This document shows positions 1 through 5,104 of a DNA stretch of 13,642 nt, piece by piece; the first letter of the stretch is position 1, and every line of letters begins with the position of its first letter. This DNA comes from an uncultured Actinomycetes bacterium (GTDB lineage: Bacteria; Actinomycetota; Thermoleophilia; Solirubrobacterales; 70-9), in assembly GCA_937907435.1 (NCBI GenBank), contig CALCIA010000184.1:1-13642 (forward strand). The letters are read 5' to 3'. The translations under genes were made by a program, and so were the position numbers. The notes under the pieces are model-generated. The model was given only the letters and a program-made list of their open reading frames with translations. It did no database searches and had not been told where the DNA came from.

Positions 1-42
1 CTCCTCATGGGGGTCACAGCCTGCCAGGACCCCCATGAGGAG
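1..42 (-). repeat. Perfect 15-bp inverted repeat with 12-nt loop (loop family B)
   Basis: Arms at 1-15 and 28-42 are perfectly complementary around a 12-nt loop (16-27). Read on the minus strand, the direction of the aminotransferase gene that stops at 173, the loop is CTGGCAGGCTGT. It matches 11 of 12 bases of the loop in the 13425-13480 hairpin, while the stems share nothing. It lies about 130 nt past the gene's stop codon and has no T-tract. The arms may extend further, because the base before position 1 is not visible. It may be a terminator-like or 3'-UTR RNA element. Confidence 0.75.
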
Positions 43-132
43 CCCAGGACACCCACGGACCCACCTCGGACGGCCGGCGGCGCCGCGAGCCCCCGCCCGT
101 CCCACCCCCGCCGCCCCGCTCCTGCGATGGGC

Positions 133-151
133 GCGCGCCCGACGGGTGCGC
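133..151 (-). terminator. GC-rich hairpin just past the aminotransferase gene
   Basis: GCGCGCCCG (133-141) and CGGGTGCGC (143-151) form a 9-bp stem with one G-T wobble when transcribed from the minus strand. Because the arms are almost contiguous, the innermost pairs must open to form a loop. The hairpin begins 21 nt after the stop codon of the minus-strand aminotransferase gene. It has no U-run, as is common for hairpin terminators in high-GC actinobacteria. The role is inferred from position only; in such GC-rich DNA a hairpin of this size could arise by chance. Confidence 0.35.
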
Positions 152-172
152 GGCGCCGGTCCCTGCCGGTCC

Positions 173-925
173 CTACTCGTCGAGCCAGCGGCGGCGCAGC
201 TCGGACGCTAGGCGCTCGGTGACGGGGTCGGGGGGCCCGAGGGGGGTGCCGTCGAGGGTGCGGATGGGGCGGATGCCGCGCAGGGAGGAGGTGAGGAAGA
301 GGTCGTCGGCGTGGCGGAGGTCGTCGAGGTAGAGGCGGCGCTCGGCGGTGGGAATTTGGAGCTCGGCGGCGAGGTCGAGGGTGGCGGCGCGGGCGGTGCC
401 GGGGAGGATGCGGCCGTCGGCGGGCGGGGTGGCGATGCCGCCTGCGGTGACGATGAAGATGTTGGCGCGGCCCGCCTCGAGGACCTCGCCCGCGTCGGTG
501 AGGATCAGCGGCATGGTGTCGCCCAGGTCGGCCTCGACCGACTCGAGCCAGTCGCGGTCGGCCCACTTGTGGGCGCCGGCCCAGTCGGGGTGGCGGACTG
601 TCTGGACGTCGGCGCCGTGCTCGCGGTCGGGGAAGAAGATCGCCGGGTCGATCGGCTCGGTCTTGATCTCGAAGCGCAGGCCGCCGTCCTCGGGCAGGAG
701 GTCGATGCGCATGCGGCCGAGCGTCAGCGGCCGGGCCGCGGCGGCGACCGAGTCGGGTAGCTCGGCGGGAAGGTCGCGGCCGAAGAGCTGGCGGGTCGAG
801 GCGCCGAGGCGGTCGAGGTGGGGGGCCGGGCGGACGGGACGGCCGTCGGCGACGAGGAGCGTCTCGAAGAGGCCGCGGGCGGGATCGGGGGATGCGGGGG
901 AGGTCAAGATCGTGATTATCCGCAA
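173..925 (-). CDS. PLP-dependent class IV aminotransferase / 4-amino-4-deoxychorismate lyase-like
   Basis: This 250-residue protein belongs to PLP fold-type IV (Pfam Aminotran_4), with ADC lyase (pabC) and branched-chain or D-amino-acid aminotransferases as candidate functions. Visible family marks are GLFETLLVADGRP (18-30), the probable PLP lysine K120 in AHKWADRDWLE, EAGRANIF (150-157), ILPGTAR (183-189) and LTSSLRGIRPI (211-221). The usual N-terminal stretch before the FET motif is about 15-20 residues short, as in the lyase half of PabB-PabC fusions. The start is TTG at 925: an in-frame TAG lies at 953-955, and the only other early start codon is TTG at 907. The ribosome site (GGCGGA) is weak and 12 nt away. 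The gene is divergent from the decapeptide-repeat gene, with 42 bp between them. The family assignment is firm; the choice of substrate is not. Confidence 0.85.
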   Translation of the reverse strand: MRIITILTSPASPDPARGLFETLLVADGRPVRPAPHLDRLGASTRQLFGRDLPAELPDSVAAAARPLTLGRMRIDLLPEDGGLRFEIKTEPIDPAIFFPDREHGADVQTVRHPDWAGAHKWADRDWLESVEADLGDTMPLILTDAGEVLEAGRANIFIVTAGGIATPPADGRILPGTARAATLDLAAELQIPTAERRLYLDDLRHADDLFLTSSLRGIRPIRTLDGTPLGPPDPVTERLASELRRRWLDE

Positions 926-954
926 CGAGCGGCTTTTTCCGCCTGACCCGCCTC

Positions 955-960
955 TACATT
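955..960 (+). promoter_or_regulatory. Possible -10 element for leaderless transcription
   Basis: TACATT fits the actinobacterial TANNNT -10 pattern and ends 7 nt before the ATG at 968. No Shine-Dalgarno sequence precedes that ATG. This spacing would put the transcription start at or next to the start codon, giving a leaderless mRNA. No good -35 hexamer is seen 16-18 nt upstream. Confidence 0.4.
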
Positions 961-967
961 GGCCGCG

Positions 968-1753
968 ATGGAGGCCTCCCAGGGTGATACGAGCGAGCGC
1001 GCAGCGGTCGACGGCGAGACGGCCGAGCGCCAGGCGGTCGGCTTCGAGACAGGTGAACGCGAGGCGATTGGCTTCGAGACAGGTGAACGCGAGGCGGTCG
1101 GCTTCGACACGAGCGAGCGCGACGCGGTCGAGATCGACACCAGCGAACGCGAGGCGCTGGAAGGGACCGAGCGGGACACGACCGACGAGTGGCGGATCGA
1201 GCCGGCGCGGGCGCCCGCGACCGTCGCCGAGCTGGAAGAGCGGATCGACGTCGCCCTGGTCACCGCGCAGTCGGCCGAAGAGGCGGCGCTGGAGATCGGC
1301 GCCGCTAGCCTCGAGGCGGCCGAGCAGGCGCGCCGCGCCGCCGCGATCGCCGAACGGGCCGGTGCCGCCGCCTCTCGCGCCGCGGGAGAAGCTTCGTCCG
1401 CGGCCGAGTCCGCCGCGCGGGCGCGCGAAGCGGCCGACGCCGCGACCGTGGTCGAGCCGATCGGGGCGCCGCGGGGCAGCGCGGACGGACCCGCGACCGC
1501 GACCGGGTTCGAGTCGACCGGGGCGCCGCGAGGCGCCGCGAGCGCGCCCGCCGGCGCGCCGGAGCCCGGACGCTTCCCCAGCGCCGAATTCACCCCGCGG
1601 CCGGCGAGGCCCGCGCCGCGCCGTCCCGACCCCTTCGAGGAGCGCATCACCGCCTTCCGGCTGCGCGCCGAGAAGGTGATGATCAGGCTTCAGAAGCTGG
1701 AGGCCGGGGCGGACCCGGGCGGCGGGCCCTCGGAGGTCGTGCGCCTCCGCTGA
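968..1753 (+). CDS. Hypothetical Ala/Glu-rich protein with decapeptide repeats and coiled coil
   Basis: The family of this 261-residue protein is not recognised. Residues 7-66 are six tandem 10-residue repeats of pattern (D/E)-T-x-E-R-x-A-V-x-x, highly charged and probably helical. Residues about 85-160 are Ala-rich with heptad-like spacing (coiled coil). Residues 161-218 are a Pro/Ala/Gly-rich linker. The C-terminal stretch PFEERITAFRLRAEKVMIRLQ (from about 220) looks like one amphipathic helix and may be the conserved part. No signal peptide or membrane segment is seen. ATG 968 is chosen over an upstream TTG (959) because TANNNT at 955-960 fits leaderless start at 968. Frame openness, codon use and the repeat structure support a real gene. 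The long opposite-strand frame here is a shadow. The gene converges on the sigma factor gene across a shared hairpin. It could be a cytoplasmic structural or stress-related protein, but nothing shows this. Confidence 0.7.
   Translation: MEASQGDTSERAAVDGETAERQAVGFETGEREAIGFETGEREAVGFDTSERDAVEIDTSEREALEGTERDTTDEWRIEPARAPATVAELEERIDVALVTAQSAEEAALEIGAASLEAAEQARRAAAIAERAGAAASRAAGEASSAAESAARAREAADAATVVEPIGAPRGSADGPATATGFESTGAPRGAASAPAGAPEPGRFPSAEFTPRPARPAPRRPDPFEERITAFRLRAEKVMIRLQKLEAGADPGGGPSEVVRLR
986..1165 (+). repeat. Six tandem 30-bp repeats encoding a decapeptide
   Basis: Six in-frame 30-bp units encode residues 7-66 of the hypothetical protein. Units three and four share an identical 26-bp core (1041-1066 and 1071-1096), a sign of recent duplication or homogenisation. 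The other units have diverged but keep the T-x-E-R-x-A-(V/I/L) pattern. Confidence 0.85.
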
Positions 1754-1830
1754 ACGGGATCGGCCCGACCAGCGACCGAGGCGGGTGGGTGCCTCGGTCG
1801 CTGATCGGGCCGCGTGGCTTCTTCCCGTTC
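1752..1830. terminator. Nested two-part hairpin between convergent genes (bidirectional terminator)
   Basis: Arms 1761-1782 and 1791-1812 form a 22-bp stem with a single mismatch around the 8-nt loop GGGTGGGT. An outer pair, GAACGGGA (1752-1759) and TCCCGTTC (1823-1830), is perfectly complementary and would close a second stem around it. The structure sits between the stop of the repeat gene (1753) and the stop of the sigma gene (1839), so it can serve both strands. There is no long T-run on either side. Termination is inferred; the pairing is seen directly. Confidence 0.75.
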
Positions 1831-1838
1831 GGCTGCCT

Positions 1839-2426
1839 TCAGGCGGCCGAGGCGACCACCGGAACCGTCCCGAGCTCGGTCAGCGCGCCTTGCAGCGCCC
1901 GCCGCCCCCGGTGATGGAGGCCGTGGATCGAGCTCTCGGTCTTGTCGAGCGTGCCCGCGATCTCCATCGGCGACAGCCCGATGATGTGGCGGAGCACGAG
2001 CACCTCACGCTGGTCCTCGGGGAGCGATTCGAGGGCGATCTTGATGTCACGTCCCATTTCACCCCCGTCGTCGGCGTCCTGCGAGTCGGAGACGCGCACT
2101 TCGTCGGTCGGGATCATCCGCTTGGCGCGGAGAAAGTCGAGCGCCGCGTTGCGCGCCACCCGCAGGATCCAGGCGGCGAAGGGGACGCTCTGCTCTTCGT
2201 ATTTGGTGATCGCGGTCATCAGCTTCGCGAACACGTTGTGGGTGATGTCCTCGGCCTCGTATTGATCTTTGACGAAGGTGGCGACGTATCTCCGGACGTC
2301 GTCGGCGTAACGCACGTAGAGATAGTGGATGCCGTCGGCATCCCCGTCCTTTGCCTTCGCCACGGCCAGTCGAGTGAGACGGCTGTCGTCAGAGCCACTG
2401 GTGGTGCCATTGAGCGGCGTGCTCAT
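1839..2426 (-). CDS. ECF-type RNA polymerase sigma factor (sigma-70 family)
   Basis: This 195-residue protein has the two-domain layout of ECF sigma factors. Region 2 (about 33-103) includes YLYVRYADDVRRYV, the core-binding stretch YEAEDITHNVFAKLM and the -10-recognising AWILRVARNAALDFLRAKR. Region 4 (about 128-180) includes LPEDQREVLVLRHIIGLSPM, then a helix-turn-helix EIAGTLDKTESSIHGLHHRG. It directs RNA polymerase to a specific set of promoters. ATG 2426 is chosen because AGGAG (2433-2437) lies 6 nt upstream; a longer frame back to GTG 2495 has weaker support. No anti-sigma factor gene (zinc-finger or membrane type) is adjacent, so control may be transcriptional, by an unlinked partner, or through the structured leader. 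The short C-terminal tail after region 4 carries no recognisable extra domain. The regulon is unknown. Confidence 0.93.
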   Translation of the reverse strand: MSTPLNGTTSGSDDSRLTRLAVAKAKDGDADGIHYLYVRYADDVRRYVATFVKDQYEAEDITHNVFAKLMTAITKYEEQSVPFAAWILRVARNAALDFLRAKRMIPTDEVRVSDSQDADDGGEMGRDIKIALESLPEDQREVLVLRHIIGLSPMEIAGTLDKTESSIHGLHHRGRRALQGALTELGTVPVVASAA

Positions 2427-2432
2427 CTGGTT

Positions 2433-2454
2433 CTCCTGCATGCTCACCGCATGC
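2433..2454 (-). promoter_or_regulatory. Shine-Dalgarno site with abutting hairpin in sigma leader
   Basis: On the sigma mRNA, GCATGC-GGTGA-GCATGC (2454-2438) can form a 6-bp hairpin that ends exactly at the AGGAG ribosome site (2437-2433), 6 nt before the ATG. Each arm is itself a palindrome. A hairpin touching the ribosome site could tune translation; that role is inference. Confidence 0.4.
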
Positions 2455-2484
2455 GGACACTGCTGGGCTTTCTCTCTTCCGGTC

Positions 2485-2513
2485 CCAAGGGGCACACTGG
2501 ACGAGTCCCTTGG
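2485..2513 (-). other. Inverted repeat in the sigma-factor 5' leader
   Basis: CCAAGGG (2485-2491) and CCCTTGG (2507-2513) are perfect 7-bp arms separated by 15 nt. They lie within the roughly 110-nt untranslated leader between the predicted promoter and the sigma-factor start. This could be an RNA stem or an operator; nothing in the sequence decides between them. Confidence 0.35.
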
Positions 2514-2544
2514 CGCGACGTTTCAACCCACGTCGATGGCGAAG

Positions 2545-2572
2545 AGAATAGGTCGAACCTCGTACTTGTCAA
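2545..2572 (-). promoter_or_regulatory. Sigma-70-type promoter for the ECF sigma factor gene
   Basis: On the minus strand, a perfect -35 box TTGACA (2572-2567) is followed by a 16-nt spacer and a -10 box TATTCT (2550-2545). Transcription would start near 2538, leaving a leader of about 110 nt before ATG 2426. This is the clearest housekeeping-type promoter in the window and implies that the sigma gene is transcribed by the main sigma factor. Confidence 0.65.
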
Positions 2573-2725
2573 TGGTCGATATTGGTCCGGTTTGAGAGCC
2601 CCGAGTGGCAAGATTTCGTCGTGATAAAGAACCCTCATATAGGAGTAGGGTGCCTTCTAGGCTGAATTAAGTAGGTGTTCTCGGCGGCAGCGTGAGAACA
2701 TCGAGGACAGGGGGGTTGATCAGGC

Positions 2726-3061
2726 ATGCAGGTTGTGGTGGGCCCTTTCACGCGGCAGGGGATCGAAGATCGTCTCGGACCGGATCTGCCCGCCGGCGTG
2801 GAGATCGCATTGCTCTATTACGTCGGCAAACTGCGCTCCGGCCGAGGGGCCCCAAAGTTCCCATCCTTCCTGCAAAACGCGGAAATCGAGGAGCCGGTCG
2901 CGGAGGTCGAGCTGAACGTCGGGGCGGAGGTCGAGGAACTGCTCTCGAACGAGGCCGAGCGGCAGCACACGACCGTCGATCGGCTCGCCGCACACTCCGT
3001 CCTCATCTACCTCGCCGAGCTCGACCGGCTCGAGTCGGAAGGCCGCGCCGCCAGCAACTAG
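2726..3061 (+). CDS. Hypothetical 111-residue protein, putative ribbon-helix-helix C-terminus
   Basis: The family is not recognised. Residues 1-60 are mixed, with a hydrophobic stretch VEIALLYYVGKL (25-36). Residues about 60-105 read as a strand (VAEVELNVG) followed by two helices (AEVEELLSNEAERQ and TTVDRLAAHSVLIYLAELDRL). This is the beta-alpha-alpha order of ribbon-helix-helix (Arc/MetJ-type) DNA-binding dimers. The family link is inferred from secondary-structure pattern alone. The ATG at 2726 has GGGGGG 10 nt upstream as a loose ribosome site. The gene stands alone, divergent from the ECF sigma gene, with no toxin-like partner downstream on its strand. It could be a small regulator or an antitoxin-like protein without a partner. 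Confidence 0.65.
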   Translation: MQVVVGPFTRQGIEDRLGPDLPAGVEIALLYYVGKLRSGRGAPKFPSFLQNAEIEEPVAEVELNVGAEVEELLSNEAERQHTTVDRLAAHSVLIYLAELDRLESEGRAASN

Positions 3062-3218
3062 CGTCCTTTTCAGGCCGTCTAATTAGTTGGTAAATCCCGG
3101 ACGATGGGGCCGTTCAAGCCCATCTGAGTTCAATACTTTCCGCAATACCCGGACTCCTTCATCCGGACGCGGGTCTGGGTCGAATCTCATACTTTTCGGG
3201 GGGCGGACGGGGGGTCTG
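3062..3218. other. Convergent intergenic region with short repeated motif
   Basis: 157 bp lie between two convergent genes. There is a weak hairpin, GATGGG (3103-3108) with CCCATC (3119-3124). GGTCGAATCTCATACTTTTC (3178-3197) resembles the sigma promoter region at 2551-2570 in 17 of 20 bases, and AATACTTTCCG (3132-3142) is a partial third match. No strong terminator and no small gene were found. Confidence 0.35.
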
Positions 3219-4280
3219 CTACGCGGCGACCGCGCGGGAGGCGCGGGCTTCTTCGACCGAGCGGACCTTCACCGGGGCGCCGTGGGAGTGCAGGGAGCGC
3301 TCCAGGGCTTCGAGGCCGAGGACCACTTCGAGGCCGAGGCGGGCGTTGGAGCGGGGCTCGGTGCCCTCGCGGATGGCGGAGGCGAAGTCCTTCAGCTCCA
3401 GCGCCAAGGGCTCGGCGGCGGCGATCTGGGGGGCGACCATGTCGCCGGTGCGGTAGGTGAGGCGGTACTCGCCGAAGTTGGCGGGCGGCTCGGCGAAGTC
3501 GAGGCCCTTGTCGTAGATGCGGACCGAGTCGTCGGCGGCGGTGTCCTCGTACTGGACCATTTTGCGCGAGCCGACGACGACCATCTGGCGCATCTTGCGC
3601 GGCGCCAGCCAGGAGATCTGGACGTTGGCCTGCACCCCGTCCTCGAAGCCGAGGGTCATGAAGGCGGTCTCGTGGACGCCGTCCTGGTAGACGCTCGACC
3701 CGTGCGCGTTGACCTCCAGCAGCGGCTTGCCGAGCCAGTGGAGGAGGATCGAGAGGTCGTGCGGGGCGAGGTCGAGGACGACGCCGTCCTTCTGGTAGAG
3801 GCCGAGGTTCATCCGCGAGGAGGTGATGAAGTAGACCTCGCCGAGCTCGTCGCCCCGGATCAGGTCACGGACCTTGTTCACCGACGGGCTGTAGACGAAG
3901 GTGTGGCCGGGGAGCAGCACCCGGCCCCGTTCCTCGGCGAGCGCGACGAGGCCCGCCGCTTCGTCGCCGGTCCGCGCGAGCGGCTTCTCGACCAGGACGT
4001 GTTTGCCGGCTTCGAGGGCGCGGCTGACGAGGTCGAAGTGGGTGTGCGGCGGGGTCGCGATCGCGACCGCCTCGATCCGCGGATCTTCGAGCGCCGCGTC
4101 GAGGTCCGGTTCGGCCCAGATGCCCGGGTGGCGGCGGCGGAAGTCGGCGACCCGGCCCTCGTCGCGCTCGCACAGCCCCATCATCCGGAAGTCCGGGCTC
4201 TCGACCACGTTGCGGACGATGTTGGGACCCCAGTAGCCATAACCGACCACCAGCGTGCCGATCGTTCCCTGCGGGTTCAT
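3219..4280 (-). CDS. Gfo/Idh/MocA family NAD(P)-dependent sugar dehydrogenase
   Basis: This 353-residue protein has the normal length of the family. The N-terminal Rossmann fold has GYGYWG (13-18) as nucleotide-binding loop and the hallmark EKP at 98-100. The C-terminal substrate domain carries DLAPHD (170-175), the family's catalytic Asp/His signature. Members oxidise or reduce a sugar or sugar-nucleotide hydroxyl using NAD(P). In surface-glycan clusters they often act as UDP-N-acetylhexosamine 3-dehydrogenases, but the substrate cannot be fixed from sequence here. The ATG overlaps the stop of the upstream sugar transferase in an ATGA, and GGGAG sits 4 nt before it, so the two genes are translationally coupled. 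Context indicates a role in making a precursor for the same surface glycan as the divergent operon. Confidence 0.9.
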   Translation of the reverse strand: MNPQGTIGTLVVGYGYWGPNIVRNVVESPDFRMMGLCERDEGRVADFRRRHPGIWAEPDLDAALEDPRIEAVAIATPPHTHFDLVSRALEAGKHVLVEKPLARTGDEAAGLVALAEERGRVLLPGHTFVYSPSVNKVRDLIRGDELGEVYFITSSRMNLGLYQKDGVVLDLAPHDLSILLHWLGKPLLEVNAHGSSVYQDGVHETAFMTLGFEDGVQANVQISWLAPRKMRQMVVVGSRKMVQYEDTAADDSVRIYDKGLDFAEPPANFGEYRLTYRTGDMVAPQIAAAEPLALELKDFASAIREGTEPRSNARLGLEVVLGLEALERSLHSHGAPVKVRSVEEARASRAVAA

Positions 4281-4966
4281 GCCACTCCCTTCCGGCCGAG
4301 CACCGCGCCGGGCGTCCGCGCGAGGATCGCGAGGTCGCCGAGGAGCGAGCGGTTCTCGGCATAGTCGATGTCGAGGGTCACCATTTCCTCGTAGGTGCGC
4401 TGGTTGCGGCCGCTGACCTGCCAGAGGCCGGTCAGGCCCGGCTTGACCGCGAACCGCTTCGCGTACCAGGCCGGGTAGGACTCGACCTCATACGGGATCG
4501 CGGGCCGCGGGCCGACCAGGCTCATGTCGCCGAGGACGACGTTGAAGAGCTGCGGCAGCTCGTCGACGCTCCAGCTGCGGATCCGCCGCCCGACCGGGGT
4601 GATGCGGTCGTCGACGGCAAGCTTGTAGAGGTTCTCGCCGCCGTCGCCCTCCGCGCCGCCGCGGCCGGAGCCGTTGCCGATCAGCGCCGAGACGTACTGG
4701 CGGTGGCGCTCCTCGTCGGCGTCGAGGCGCATGCTGCGGAACTTGTAGACGGTGAACTGCCGTTCGCGGTGGCCCACCCGGCGCTGGCGGAAGAGGGCCG
4801 GGCCGCGGCTGTCGAGCCGCACGGCGACGGCGACGCCGAGCATCACCGGCGCCAGCAGCAGGAGCAGCGACAGGGCGCCGAGGAGATCGAGGCAGCGCCG
4901 CGCGCAGGATTCCAGTGTGCCGGTGGTGACCATGCTCCGGTCGGCGCTGAGATCGTAGGCCTCCAT
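4277..4966 (-). CDS. Initiating sugar-phosphate transferase (bacterial sugar transferase, ExoY/WbaP type)
   Basis: This 229-residue polyprenyl-phosphate sugar-1-phosphate transferase belongs to Pfam Bac_transf. It would load the first sugar phosphate from a nucleotide sugar onto undecaprenyl phosphate at the inner membrane face. It has one N-terminal hydrophobic segment (about 27-50), then GPALFRQRRVG, KFRSMR (75-80), DRITPVGRRIR, the catalytic Asp-Glu pair in VDELPQLFN (D125, E126), GDMSLVGPRP (136-145) and KPGLTGLWQVSGR (165-177). It is the short monotopic form without the N-terminal multi-pass domain of WbaP. A Gly-rich insert (about 97-110) lies in the middle. ATG 4966 gives the full N-terminus but has only AAGAG touching it; ATG 4933 with GGAG nearby is an alternative. 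It is first gene of the minus-strand unit, coupled to the Gfo/Idh gene. Confidence 0.93.
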   Translation of the reverse strand: MEAYDLSADRSMVTTGTLESCARRCLDLLGALSLLLLLAPVMLGVAVAVRLDSRGPALFRQRRVGHRERQFTVYKFRSMRLDADEERHRQYVSALIGNGSGRGGAEGDGGENLYKLAVDDRITPVGRRIRSWSVDELPQLFNVVLGDMSLVGPRPAIPYEVESYPAWYAKRFAVKPGLTGLWQVSGRNQRTYEEMVTLDIDYAENRSLLGDLAILARTPGAVLGRKGVA

Positions 4967-5104
4967 CTCTTAAGGAAACGGCGGGTCTCCGCCTCCACTT
5001 CCGCGCCGCGGCCGCGAACGGCCGGATTCGGGGACTGAAAAACGACCGAGGGAAATTCTCTGAGGGGCGCGCAAGGGACGGGGGCCGCGCCGCGTTTCTG
5101 CTGT
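4967..5104. other. Divergent control region of the two glycan units
   Basis: 138 bp separate the start codons of the sugar transferase (minus) and wecB (plus), so promoters for both units are expected here. The stretch around 5034-5060 is locally A-rich, but no hexamer pair with correct spacing stands out on either strand. Short GC-rich palindromes are present but unremarkable for this base composition. No ribosome site is seen before wecB. Confidence 0.4.

Larger units (their letters stand above)
2427..2725. other. Divergent intergenic region between sigma factor and RHH-like gene
   Basis: About 300 bp, visibly less GC-rich than its surroundings, separate two divergent genes. It holds the minus-strand promoter, leader stems and ribosome site of the sigma gene (listed separately). 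For the plus-strand gene at 2726, no convincing pair of -35/-10 boxes was found; CATATAGG near 2637 is the only AT-rich candidate for a -10 region. No ECF-type GGAAC...CGTC pair was seen, so there is no direct sign of sigma-factor autoregulation. No small gene is supported here. Confidence 0.5.

Noticed and set aside
916..1650. Long minus-strand frame opposite the decapeptide-repeat gene
   Set aside because: It is a Ser/Ala/Arg-rich shadow of the repeats on the other strand, with no recognisable domain and an overlap into the PLP gene start.
2427..2725. ECF-type autoregulated promoter
   Set aside because: No GGAAC-like -35 with a CGTC-like -10 at 16-17 nt was found on either strand; only a housekeeping-type promoter is clear.
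3087..4364. Long plus-strand frame over the Gfo/Idh gene
   Set aside because: The opposite strand has clear Gfo/Idh motifs. This frame gives only a Gly/Val/Asp/Arg-rich product.
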